Source: Achromobacter spanius | Lineage (GTDB): Bacteria > Pseudomonadota > Gammaproteobacteria > Burkholderiales > Burkholderiaceae_B | Length of the DNA: 64,000 bases | Direction: 5' to 3' | Assembly (NCBI RefSeq): GCF_003994415.1 | Contig: NZ_CP034689.1 | Coordinates: 6,262,001 to 6,326,000 of the forward strand | In this document: in pieces, positions 28,635 to 37,015 of the stretch | Position numbering within the stretch: position 1 is the stretch's first letter | How the letters are laid out: each line of letters begins with the position of its first letter | Program-made: the position numbers and the translations under genes | Notes under the pieces: generated by a model | What the model saw: only the letters and a program-made list of their open reading frames with translations | What the model was told of the DNA's origin: nothing | Database searches by the model: none

Positions 28635-29347
28635 GGTGGCGTGGCTGCGGGAAAAAGGTGATCGAGTTGCAGGCGGTTGGCCGCCTGCTGCAAATGACGC
28701 ACCGCCGCCTGGCGGGCGCGGTCAGGATTACGGGCGCGAATGGCTTCAAACACCGCCACGTGTTCCTGATGCACGGCAGCGCTCAGGCCGTCGTGCAAGC
28801 GGCTGTTCGCGCGGGCGGTGCTGACGGCCAGACGCAACTGACGGTTCAGATACTGCAACAGGTCCTGATAGCTGCGGTTGTGCGTGGCGGCGGCAATCGC
28901 GACGTGAAACGAGATGTCGTGCTCGACGCCCTGTTCGGGGTGTTCAAGATGAGCTTCAAGCGACGCCAAGGCCTGCGCCATGGCATTCAGGTCGGCGGCA
29001 TTGCGCCGCAAGGCGGCCAACGCCGCCGCGCCCCCTTCCAGTTCCATCCGCAATTCGTACAGGTTGGCCAGCAGTTCGCGGTTGACCGCGACGCCGCTCG
29101 ACACCTGGAAGCCTTGGCCACCCGTGCGCGACACCACCGTGCTGCCCGAACCCTGACGGCTTTGGATCAGCCCTTGCGCGCGCAGGCGTTCGGTGACTTC
29201 GCGGATGACGGCGGCGCTGACGCCGTACTGCTCGGCCAGCACCCGGCCAGGGGGCAGCTTGGCACCCACGGCATGGACGCCGTCGGCAATATCCGTGGCG
29301 ATGCGGTGCGCGACTTGTTCGGTCAGGGTCAGGCTTTTGGTCAGCAT
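28631..29347 (-). CDS. FadR/GntR-family transcriptional regulator
   Basis: The 238-aa product has a GntR winged helix (about residues 8-75: ADGVHAVGAKLPPGRVLAEQYGVS, IREVTERLRAQGLI) and an all-helical FCD effector domain (about 95-225) with HVAIAAATHN and EHVAVFEAIRARN, which contribute metal-binding His/Asp. It is co-transcribed with the downstream FAD oxidase and probably responds to that enzyme's substrate. A 25-bp near-perfect palindrome lies just upstream. Confidence 0.9.
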   Translation of the reverse strand: MLTKSLTLTEQVAHRIATDIADGVHAVGAKLPPGRVLAEQYGVSAAVIREVTERLRAQGLIQSRQGSGSTVVSRTGGQGFQVSSGVAVNRELLANLYELRMELEGGAAALAALRRNAADLNAMAQALASLEAHLEHPEQGVEHDISFHVAIAAATHNRSYQDLLQYLNRQLRLAVSTARANSRLHDGLSAAVHQEHVAVFEAIRARNPDRARQAAVRHLQQAANRLQLDHLFPAATPP

Positions 29348-29363
29348 GCGGCGGATTATAAAT

Positions 29364-29388
29364 AACTTTTCAGGTTATCTGATAAGTT
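29364..29388. promoter_or_regulatory. Near-perfect palindrome upstream of the FadR-type gene
   Basis: AACTTTTCAG-GTTAT-CTGATAAGTT has one mismatch between 10-bp arms, lies 17 bp upstream of the regulator start and overlaps a likely AT-rich promoter. It is a candidate autoregulatory operator. Confidence 0.6.
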
Positions 29389-29420
29389 TTAACCAAAAAA
29401 ACAGGTCACGGACTCGGCAG

Positions 29421-30626
29421 TCAGACGGTCGCGGGCTCACTGCTGCCGCAGTCACCCGCCACGGGAGTCTCAAGCGCGTTCGCCGCACCGTCGTCGACGA
29501 CGCAGCAGCGCCCTCCTCTTGCCTTGGCGCGGTATAGGGCGGCGTCGGCGGAGTCCAGCGCCGCCTGGGGGCGGCGGTTGGCGGCCGAAATAATCGAAAT
29601 GCCGATCGACAAGCCGACAATGACGCGCGTGCCATCCGCCAGTGCAATGGGTTGCAAGGCATCCAGCAACAGATGCTCACCCAGGCGCAGGGCGGAAGTG
29701 GCGTCGATACCCGTCACCAGCACAATGAATTCGTCGCCGCCGATGCGGGCCGCCACGTCGTCCACCCGCAGCATGGCGCGCATGCGCTGAGCAATGGTCA
29801 CCAGCACCTGATCACCGGCGGTATGCCCGTAGGTGTCGTTGATGCGTTTGAAGTCGTCCATGTCCATGTAGAGCAGCGCGGCGTTGCTGTCGTGCCCGCG
29901 CGCGCTGGCGCAGACGCGTTCAAGCGCCACCTGCAAGCCGGTACGGTTGGCCAGTCCGGTCAGCGCATCTTCGTTGGCGCGGCGTTCGCTGGCTCGTTCG
30001 GCCACCATGGTCGACACCAGGATGCGGTTCAGCCGGTGCGAGGCAATGGTCATGCTGACCAAGTAGAACGGGATCTGGATGAAGACGATGGCGGTGACGT
30101 ATTCGCCTGTGAACAAGGCGCCCAGGCACATGGGGCCCAGACTCAGGAAGATCATCACGCCCACCAGACGCGGCGCGCCGTAGTTGCGGAAACAGATGCC
30201 GCCCGCCATGGCCCCGCAGGACACACCCGCCAGGGTGGCCGCCAGCCAATCGCCGTTGAGAAAGGTGATGAAGACGCCGTAGCCCACGCTGAAGGCCCAG
30301 ACCAGGGCCAGCACGATGTACAGATCGGTATGGGTATTGCCACCCTTGGGCGCGGCACGCAAGGCCGCCCGCAGGATCGTCACGCGGACAACGGCCAGCA
30401 CCACCTCCAGCAGCAGCCACGACACGTACAGGGGTTCGGGGCGCCGCCAGGCGACAACGCCGGAAATCATGAGTGTGTTGATGACGCCGCCCGCAAAAAT
30501 GGGCAGCGTGCCGAATAGGCTGGCAATCAGCGCCGCGCGGATGTCCGCGGGGGTGTCCGGCCCCGAATGGGTCAGCCAGCGCGTCAGGCGCCACTTGGGC
30601 AAGCTGAACTTCAGTCCTGTATCCAC
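29421..30626 (-). CDS. Membrane diguanylate cyclase (GGDEF)
   Basis: The 401-aa protein has about six hydrophobic segments in residues 30-200, then a GGDEF domain (about 215-380). The active site is intact (IGGDEF) and an RVDD inhibitory-site sequence lies five residues before it, so it should make c-di-GMP with product inhibition. The start codon is GTG at 30626; a nine-codon frame with a better ribosome-binding site overlaps it. The gene is monocistronic. Confidence 0.9.
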   Translation of the reverse strand: MDTGLKFSLPKWRLTRWLTHSGPDTPADIRAALIASLFGTLPIFAGGVINTLMISGVVAWRRPEPLYVSWLLLEVVLAVVRVTILRAALRAAPKGGNTHTDLYIVLALVWAFSVGYGVFITFLNGDWLAATLAGVSCGAMAGGICFRNYGAPRLVGVMIFLSLGPMCLGALFTGEYVTAIVFIQIPFYLVSMTIASHRLNRILVSTMVAERASERRANEDALTGLANRTGLQVALERVCASARGHDSNAALLYMDMDDFKRINDTYGHTAGDQVLVTIAQRMRAMLRVDDVAARIGGDEFIVLVTGIDATSALRLGEHLLLDALQPIALADGTRVIVGLSIGISIISAANRRPQAALDSADAALYRAKARGGRCCVVDDGAANALETPVAGDCGSSEPATV

Positions 30627-30771
30627 GCGGTCATGTCCATATCGCCACCTTTGATTTCAGTAGGCTGGCTGGCGTTATAGCAGGTATTGATGGCCTTTTA
30701 TATTGTCCGCAAGGGCAATCCGGCGCGTGCGCGCGAGCGGCGCGGGGGGGTGATAAGAGGGTGGCTGGGTC

Positions 30772-30855
30772 GTGAACCGGGAAGTAAACCGGTGAATGAA
30801 CCGGGCGGTGATCCGGTTAGTGGTCCGGCTAGTGGTCCGAGTAATGGACAGGGAC
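30772..30855. repeat. Seven degenerate 12-bp tandem repeats
   Basis: Units such as GTGAACCGGGAA, GTAAACCGGTGA, ATGAACCGGGCG, GTGATCCGGTTA and GTGGTCCGGCTA follow every 12 bp. They fill most of the gap just downstream of the moeB-like gene (stop at 30867). Confidence 0.75.
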
Positions 30856-30866
30856 AGGCTGGGGAA

Positions 30867-31622
30867 TTAGTGCCCGCGATGCCCGCAGACCGCGCATTCG
30901 GGGTCTCGCTGCACGTTGACGCTGCGCCATTGCATGGTGCGGACATCCAGCCACAGCAGCCGGCCCGACAGGCTTTCGCCCACGCCGGACAACAGTTTCA
31001 GGGCCTCGGCGGCCTGCATGCTGCCGATGATGCCGACCACGGGCGCAAACACGCCCATCGTGGCGCAATTGGCTTCTTCGACATCGTCGGCTTCGGGAAA
31101 CAGGCAGTGATAACAGGGCGCGCTGTCGTCGCGCAGGTCGTACACGCTGACCTGCCCGTCAAAACGGATGGCCGCGCCCGACACCAAGGGCTTGCGGTGC
31201 TGCACGCAAGCGCGGTTGATGGCGTGGCGGGTGGTGAAGTTGTCGGTGCAGTCCAGCACCAGGTCCGCCGCCGCGACGGCGTCAGAGAGCGCTTGCCCTT
31301 GCAGCCGTTCGACCCGGGCATGCACCTGCGCCTGGGGGTTGAACGCCGCCAGCATGTCGCGCCCGGACTCGGCCTTGTGGCGACCAACGCTGGCGGTGGT
31401 GTGCAGGATCTGGCGTTGCAGGTTGCTGAGTTCAACAATGTCGTCGTCGGCAAGCGTGATGTCGCCTACACCGGCCGTGGCCAGGTACAAGGCGGCGGGG
31501 GAACCCAAGCCCCCCGCACCCACAATGAGCACACGCGCCGCCAGCAGTTTTTCCTGCCCTTCGATACCCAGCTCATCCAGCAGGATGTGGCGGGCATAGC
31601 GCAGCAATTGCTGGTCGTTCAT
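30867..31622 (-). CDS. moeB: MoeB/ThiF-family adenylyltransferase
   Basis: This 251-aa E1-like enzyme adenylates the C terminus of a small sulfur carrier (MoaD or ThiS). It has the nucleotide-binding VLIVGAGGLGSPAALYL, the catalytic DDDIVELSNLQRQ, DCTDNFTTR and two zinc-binding Cys pairs (CYHC and CAVC near the C terminus). MoeB and ThiF cannot be separated without a search; no sulfur carrier gene is adjacent. The start overlaps the S41 protease stop (ATGA). Confidence 0.88.
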   Translation of the reverse strand: MNDQQLLRYARHILLDELGIEGQEKLLAARVLIVGAGGLGSPAALYLATAGVGDITLADDDIVELSNLQRQILHTTASVGRHKAESGRDMLAAFNPQAQVHARVERLQGQALSDAVAAADLVLDCTDNFTTRHAINRACVQHRKPLVSGAAIRFDGQVSVYDLRDDSAPCYHCLFPEADDVEEANCATMGVFAPVVGIIGSMQAAEALKLLSGVGESLSGRLLWLDVRTMQWRSVNVQRDPECAVCGHRGH

Positions 31623-33064
31623 TTGGCCTTGCTGGGTTCGACTCCGGTCGGCGTGATCGTCATGCGCACCGGGGTGCCGCCGCCGGCCTTGGCGTCAGCC
31701 TTGGCCTGGGCGCGCGCCGAACCCTTTTGCACCGGCTTGCCGGCCAGCACGTTCAGGGCTTGCTGCAGTTGGAAGTCGTCCTTGCCGCCGAACTCGAACA
31801 TCTTGGTGGGCAGATCGACGTTGTCTTGCGTCGAGCTGGACTTCACCTCGTTGGCGGTCTCGGGGTTGGACAGGTGGCGTTGCAGGTCGGCTTCGCGCGG
31901 CAGGCGGAACAGATCTCCGTCGGCCGTATCGGCCACGACGTAGTCCGGTTCAATGCCCGTGGCCTGAATGGAACGGCCGCTGGGCGTGAAGTAGCGCGAG
32001 GTCGTCAGCTTGACGGCGGTGGATTCGGACAACGGCAGGATGACCTGCACCGAACCCTTGCCGAACGTGCGGTTGCCCAGCACCTTGGCGCGCTTGTGGT
32101 CTTGCAGCGCGCCGGCCACGATTTCAGACGCCGAGGCCGAACCCACGTTCACCAGCACCACCATGGGCACCGTCTTGGTCCAGGCAGGCAGGCCCGACAG
32201 GTAGTTGCTTTCGCCGCGGGCATATTCCGACGGCGTGGCCAGGTACTTGTGGCGGGCGTCAGGCGTGCGGCCGTCGGTGGACACCACCAGGGTATCCGGC
32301 GGCAGGAACGCGCCCGACACGCCGATGGCGCTGGTCAGGAGACCGCCCGGGTCATTGCGCAGGTCAAGCACCAGGCCCTTGGGCGCTTCCTTGGCGCCAA
32401 GGTCCTTCAGTTGCTTGGCAAGATCAGCGCCGGTCTTTTCCTGGAACTGCGCAACCCGAACGTAGCCCACGCCGTTGTCCAGCATCTTGCTGCGCACGCT
32501 GCGCACCTTGATCACGTCGCGCACGATCTTCAGCACGATGGGCTGAGGACGATCGGCACGCATGATGGTCAGGGTGATGGGCGACTTGGGCGCGCCACGC
32601 ATGAGCTTGACCGCGTCGTTCAGGGTCATGCCCTTGGTGGGCGTGTCGTCGATTTTGATGATGAGGTCGCCGGCCATGACGCCAGCACGCGCGGCGGGCG
32701 TGTCTTCGATGGGCGAGATCACCTTCACGAAGCCGTCTTCCGCGCCGACCTCGATACCCAGGCCGCCGAATTCGCCTTGGGTCGCCGTCTGCATTTCGCG
32801 GAAGGCGTCGGCGTCCAGATAGGCCGAGTGCGGATCAAGGTTCGAGACCATGCCCGAGATCGCGTTGTCGATCAGGGTTTTGTCGTCGACCGCTTCGACG
32901 TAGTTGTTCTTGATGGCTGCGAAAACATTGCTCAGTTGCCTGAGCTCGTCCAAAGGCAATGGACTGCCGCGCTGGGCAACGGCTGTTACCCCTACGCTAA
33001 GCAATACGCCAGCCACCGCACCGATGGCAATCAGACCGAAACCGCGAAACTTGCGAGTGCCCAT
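31619..33064 (-). CDS. ctpA: S41 C-terminal processing peptidase
   Basis: The 481-aa protein has an N-terminal signal or anchor segment (about 8-27), a PDZ domain (about 90-170: GGLGIEVGAEDGFV, IIKIDDTPTKGM) and the S41 catalytic region with the Ser in GSASASEIVAG and the Lys in RTFGKGSVQ. Members trim periplasmic proteins and cell-wall hydrolases. I chose the ATG at 33064 with GGGAAG 6 nt upstream over a longer TTG frame. It lies just downstream of envC, a common pairing linked to peptidoglycan remodelling. Confidence 0.92.
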   Translation of the reverse strand: MGTRKFRGFGLIAIGAVAGVLLSVGVTAVAQRGSPLPLDELRQLSNVFAAIKNNYVEAVDDKTLIDNAISGMVSNLDPHSAYLDADAFREMQTATQGEFGGLGIEVGAEDGFVKVISPIEDTPAARAGVMAGDLIIKIDDTPTKGMTLNDAVKLMRGAPKSPITLTIMRADRPQPIVLKIVRDVIKVRSVRSKMLDNGVGYVRVAQFQEKTGADLAKQLKDLGAKEAPKGLVLDLRNDPGGLLTSAIGVSGAFLPPDTLVVSTDGRTPDARHKYLATPSEYARGESNYLSGLPAWTKTVPMVVLVNVGSASASEIVAGALQDHKRAKVLGNRTFGKGSVQVILPLSESTAVKLTTSRYFTPSGRSIQATGIEPDYVVADTADGDLFRLPREADLQRHLSNPETANEVKSSSTQDNVDLPTKMFEFGGKDDFQLQQALNVLAGKPVQKGSARAQAKADAKAGGGTPVRMTITPTGVEPSKAK

Positions 33065-33133
33065 GCACACTTCCCGAATTTTGTTTTCGCCGATGGCGGT
33101 TTGGTAATTTACCAACGACTTGTACCTACCAAC

Positions 33134-34732
33134 CTATTGGGCCAGCCACTGGGCCGGGTCCACAGGAGCGCCACGATGGCGAATTTCAAAGTATAGGCCG
33201 GATTCTACTTGACCGCCGGTTGCTCCTACCGTAGCAATAGTATCGCCACCCGCCACCGGATCCCCCACCTGTTTGAGCAGGCTTTGGTTGTAAGCATAGA
33301 CAGTCAGGTATTGCTGGCCATGATCCACAATGATGAGATTGCCAAAACCACGCAGCCAAGCGGCGTAGACCACGGTGCCGGGGGCCACGACCTTGACGGG
33401 CGTGCCTTCGGGCGCGCGCAGCACCACCCCGCGCCATACGCCGCCGTCCGGGCGGTCAAGCCCGAAACGGCCCTGCACCTGGCCGCGCACCGGCATGGCC
33501 AGGCCATGTTTCAAGCCGCTGCCGCCCCCCAGCGGGGCGGCGCGGGCGCTTTGCTGCGCCGATGCACTGCGAGTTGGAGTGGTTTCGGCCTCTGCGGGTT
33601 CCGTCTTTTTTGCGGCTTCCGTGGATTGGGCAGGCGTCTGCCGCGCCGATTCGGCCGGGTCGGTCAGGCGCGTCTGCCTTTGTTCAGCCGGACGTAATCC
33701 GGCGGCGTCGGGGTCGGCTACGGCAACCTGGCCGCGGCTTTGGCGCGTAGCCGCCTCAACCTGTTCGCGGGCTTGCGCCGCGTCGCGGGCATCGCGGCTG
33801 TCGCGGTCACGCTGGGCGGCGGCTTCGGCGGCCAGCTTGCGGTCGGCCTCGGCTTTTTTGCGGGCTTCTTGCGCACGGCTTTCGGCCTCGGCCCGCTTTT
33901 TGGATTCTTCGGCGGCGCGGCGCGCTTCTTCCACGCGGCGGGCCTCTTCGGCCTTCTTGCGCGCCTCTGCGGCCTTGCGGGCTTCTTCAATCTGCTTGGC
34001 GATGGCCGCGTCCAGATCGGTGATCAGGCGCGACAGGCGCTGGTCATCGCGCCCCAGCTTGTTGGCTTCGGCGCGCTGGGCGGCAATCTGCCCTTCCAAG
34101 CGCGCCAGAAGCGTGGCGCGCTCTTTCTGCTGCCCCACCAGCGCGGCTTTCTGCTCGGAGGTTTCAGCCACGACCTTTTCGATTTCATCGCGCCGAGCGT
34201 CGGCACGCGCCTGCAAGGCCGCCAGGCGATCGATGTCCGCCCGGAGCGCCTTGACGGCATTGGCCCGGGCTTGCGACACGTAGTCCAGATAGCCCAGGTT
34301 GCGGCCCAGCACCTGGGGATCGTCGCCGGACAGCAGCGCCGTCCAGGGCGACAGGCCGCTGGTGTACTGGGTGCGAAGCTGGTCGGCAAGTTCCACGCGG
34401 CGCTTGGCCAACACGGCTTCCTGCGCGGTAATCTGCTTTTCCAGCCCGGTGAGTTCGGTCTGCGCCTGACGGCCGGCATCAGCCAGCTCGCGCAGGCGCA
34501 GATTGATCTTGGAAATGGCCGATTCTGACTGTTTGAGCGCGTCGGCCGCTTCCTTGCGGGCGGATTCGCGCCCGTCGATTTCCTTTTGCAGATTCTCGAT
34601 GCGGTCGCGCAAGGCTGCCTGCTGACGCTCGGCGTCGGACTGGCGGCCTGCAAGGTCGTTGGGCGCGGCGTGAGCCGACAGCACTCCACCGGTCAACATG
34701 ACCGCCAACAACAACCCTGCCGTGCGACGCAT
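33134..34732 (-). CDS. envC: EnvC-type murein hydrolase activator
   Basis: The 532-aa secreted protein has a signal peptide (residues 1-22), coiled coils (about 30-300) and a C-terminal LytM domain (about 420-530). The LytM domain lacks the usual zinc ligands (GGVWRGVVLRAPEGT and YAYNQSLL where active enzymes have His/Asp), as in E. coli EnvC, which activates amidases AmiA/B at the septum. An unusually long Ala/Glu/Lys/Arg repeat section (about 255-345) extends the middle. The ATG at 34732 gives the proper signal peptide. Confidence 0.9.
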   Translation of the reverse strand: MRRTAGLLLAVMLTGGVLSAHAAPNDLAGRQSDAERQQAALRDRIENLQKEIDGRESARKEAADALKQSESAISKINLRLRELADAGRQAQTELTGLEKQITAQEAVLAKRRVELADQLRTQYTSGLSPWTALLSGDDPQVLGRNLGYLDYVSQARANAVKALRADIDRLAALQARADARRDEIEKVVAETSEQKAALVGQQKERATLLARLEGQIAAQRAEANKLGRDDQRLSRLITDLDAAIAKQIEEARKAAEARKKAEEARRVEEARRAAEESKKRAEAESRAQEARKKAEADRKLAAEAAAQRDRDSRDARDAAQAREQVEAATRQSRGQVAVADPDAAGLRPAEQRQTRLTDPAESARQTPAQSTEAAKKTEPAEAETTPTRSASAQQSARAAPLGGGSGLKHGLAMPVRGQVQGRFGLDRPDGGVWRGVVLRAPEGTPVKVVAPGTVVYAAWLRGFGNLIIVDHGQQYLTVYAYNQSLLKQVGDPVAGGDTIATVGATGGQVESGLYFEIRHRGAPVDPAQWLAQ

Positions 34733-34739
34733 AGAGATA

Positions 34740-35492
34740 TCAGTCCTTCTTAGCCTTGCCTTGGGCGGCAACCGCAGCCATCGCCGCCTCGATCTCGGCG
34801 GCATCGCCCAGATAATAGTGGCGGATGGGGCGCAGGTCATCATCCAATTCATAAACCAGGGGCTGGCCGGTCGGGATGTTCAGGTTGACGATGTCGTCGT
34901 CCGACACGTTGTCCAGATGCTTGATCAGCGCGCGCAGGCTGTTGCCGTGGGCGGCGATCAGCACCTTGCGGCCAGCGCGGATGGCCGGGGCGATCGAATC
35001 GTTCCAGAACGGCAGCACGCGGTTCACGGTGTCTTTCAGGCACTCGGTGGCGGGAAGCTGATCAGCCGGAATCTTGGCGTAGCGGCTGTCAAAACGGGGA
35101 TGGCGTTCGTCGTCCAGCGACAGCGGTTCCGGGGCGATGGCGTAGGCACGGCGCCAGATCAGCACTTGCTCGTCGCCGTACTTGGCGGCGGTTTCGGCCT
35201 TGTTCAAGCCCTGCAGCGCGCCGTAGTGGCGTTCGTTCAGGCGCCAGTTCACGCCCACCGGGGTGTACATGGCGTCCATGGCGTCCAGCGCGATCCACAG
35301 GGTGCGGATGGCACGCTTGAGCACCGACGAGTAGGCCAGGTCGAAGGTATAGCCTTCTTTCTTCAGCAACTCACCGGCTTTGCGGGCCTGTTCACGGCCG
35401 GTTTCGGTCAGGTCGACGTCGGTCCAGCCGGTGAAGCGGTTTTCCAGATTCCACTGGCTTTCGCCGTGGCGCATGAGAACAAGTTTATGCAT
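34740..35492 (-). CDS. gpmA: 2,3-bisphosphoglycerate-dependent phosphoglycerate mutase
   Basis: This 250-aa glycolytic enzyme interconverts 3- and 2-phosphoglycerate. The catalytic LMRHGESQWN (phospho-His) is at residues 6-15, RLNERHYGALQG in the middle and AAHGNSLRALIK holds the second His. It lies 7 bp before envC on the same strand. Confidence 0.97.
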   Translation of the reverse strand: MHKLVLMRHGESQWNLENRFTGWTDVDLTETGREQARKAGELLKKEGYTFDLAYSSVLKRAIRTLWIALDAMDAMYTPVGVNWRLNERHYGALQGLNKAETAAKYGDEQVLIWRRAYAIAPEPLSLDDERHPRFDSRYAKIPADQLPATECLKDTVNRVLPFWNDSIAPAIRAGRKVLIAAHGNSLRALIKHLDNVSDDDIVNLNIPTGQPLVYELDDDLRPIRHYYLGDAAEIEAAMAAVAAQGKAKKD

Positions 35493-35676
35493 GGTTTGGC
35501 ACGCTTTCCGCGCGGGTTAAAGTTAAAGGATGGTTAAAGAATGCGCTCATTTTATAATTGAGTGATTTTGCCCTTGATTTTGCCCCGGCGCACTCGTCCA
35601 ATTCCCTGGCGCGGCGCCCGCGGGTTGGCCGAGGGTTCGCCCATATCCGGCTAGCTGCCGCCCTTCAGGATGCCCC

Positions 35677-36099
35677 GTGGATCTTTTGCAATTCTTGCTC
35701 GATAAAAACAATGTCTTCATCGTCGGCGTCGCCGTGATCTCCGGCGTGATGCTGGCGATTCCCGCCCTGCGCAAGGGCCGCAAGGGCTCGGCCGTCAGTA
35801 CCGGCGAAGCCATCCAGATGGTGAACCAGCGCAACGCCGTGTGGATCGACGTGCGCCCCGCCGAACAATTCCAGGCCGGGCACATCGCCCAGGCACGAAA
35901 TGTGCCGGCGGCAGACCTGGAACAAAAGGCTGCGTCGCTGCCCAAGAACAAGCCGCTGGTTGTGGTTTGCGACAATGGCCGTGATTCGGCCCGCGCCGCC
36001 GCCAAGCTGCGTGCGCAAGGTTTTGCCGACGCGGTGCCGCTGGAAGGTGGCATGCGCGCCTGGTCGGCGGCCAGCCTGCCGGTCACCCAAAAGGGCTGA
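35677..36099 (+). CDS. Membrane-anchored rhodanese-like protein
   Basis: From a GTG start the 140-aa protein has one transmembrane segment (about residues 13-30: VFIVGVAVISGVMLAI) and a rhodanese domain (about 40-135) with active-site Cys in VVVCDNGRDSA. It probably handles sulfane sulfur on the cytoplasmic side. It heads the conserved rhodanese-grxC-secB-gpsA block. Confidence 0.9.
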   Translation: MDLLQFLLDKNNVFIVGVAVISGVMLAIPALRKGRKGSAVSTGEAIQMVNQRNAVWIDVRPAEQFQAGHIAQARNVPAADLEQKAASLPKNKPLVVVCDNGRDSARAAAKLRAQGFADAVPLEGGMRAWSAASLPVTQKG

Positions 36100-36161
36100 C
36101 ACGGGCCGCCGCCCTCGTGGCTACCCCGATTTTTTCCATCTTCGATTCGCAAGGAGCGCCT

Positions 36162-36419
36162 ATGAATAAAGTCGTCATGTACAGCAAGGACTACTGTCCC
36201 TATTGCTCGCGCGCGAAGGCCCTGCTTGAGCAGCGTGGCGTGACCGATCTGGAAATCATCCAGATCGACCGCGACCCGTCACAACGCGATGTCATGATCG
36301 AACGTACCGGCCGACGCACCGTGCCGCAAATCTTCATCGGCGATACCCATGTCGGCGGTTGCGACGACTTGATGGCCCTGGACCGCTCGGGTGGCCTTGC
36401 CCCCATGCTCAACGGCTAA
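36162..36419 (+). CDS. grxC: Glutaredoxin 3
   Basis: This 85-aa thiol reductase has the active site CPYC at about residues 12-15, the cis-Pro TVPQIFIG and GGCDDLMAL. The ATG at 36162 follows AAGGAG by 7 nt. It lies upstream of secB as in many betaproteobacteria. Confidence 0.96.
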   Translation: MNKVVMYSKDYCPYCSRAKALLEQRGVTDLEIIQIDRDPSQRDVMIERTGRRTVPQIFIGDTHVGGCDDLMALDRSGGLAPMLNG

Positions 36420-36457
36420 TCGCCTCTACTTTTGCCCCCCCACCAACGGAAACACTC

Positions 36458-37000
36458 ATGGCTGATCAAGACCAAAACACCCAGCAAGAAGGCAGCAACG
36501 ACGCGCCCTCGTTCAATCTGCAACGCGTCTACCTGAAAGACCTTTCGCTGGAAATGCCGAACGCGCCCCACGTCTTCCTGGAGCAAGAAGCGCCCCAGGT
36601 TGAAGTGAGCATCACCGTGGGTGGCCAGCGCCTGGCCGAGACCGTGTTCGAAACCACGGTCACCGTCACCGTCACCACCCGCATCAACGACAAGGTCGTG
36701 TACCTGGTTGAAGGCACGCAAGCGGGCATCTTCGAAGCGGCCAACATCCCCGAAGAGCAGTTGGATCCGCTGCTGGGCATTGTGTGCCCGACGATGCTGT
36801 ACCCGTACCTGCGCGCGAACGTGGCCGATGCCATCACCCGCACCTCGATGCCGCCGCTGCACCTGACCGAAGTCAACTTCCAAGCCCTGTATGAACAGCG
36901 CCTGGCCGAGTTGCAACAGCAGCAGCAAGGCGCCGCCAACGGCAATGCCAACGGCAGCGATTCGGGCATCATCCTGCCCGCCAGCGCCACCCGTCAGTAA
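36458..37000 (+). CDS. secB: Protein-export chaperone SecB
   Basis: The 180-aa tetrameric chaperone keeps precursors unfolded for SecA. Landmarks are FNLQRVYLKDLSLEMPNAP near the start and CPTMLYPYLRANVADA; a Gln/Asn-rich tail follows. I chose the ATG at 36458 (MADQDQNTQ). It lies between grxC and gpsA. Confidence 0.97.
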   Translation: MADQDQNTQQEGSNDAPSFNLQRVYLKDLSLEMPNAPHVFLEQEAPQVEVSITVGGQRLAETVFETTVTVTVTTRINDKVVYLVEGTQAGIFEAANIPEEQLDPLLGIVCPTMLYPYLRANVADAITRTSMPPLHLTEVNFQALYEQRLAELQQQQQGAANGNANGSDSGIILPASATRQ

Positions 37001-37015
37001 GCACGCCGCGCCCCG

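Noticed and set aside
31727..33196. 489-aa plus-strand frame opposite the S41 protease
   Set aside because: Shadow of a gene with intact protease motifs; His/Arg/Gln-rich composition.
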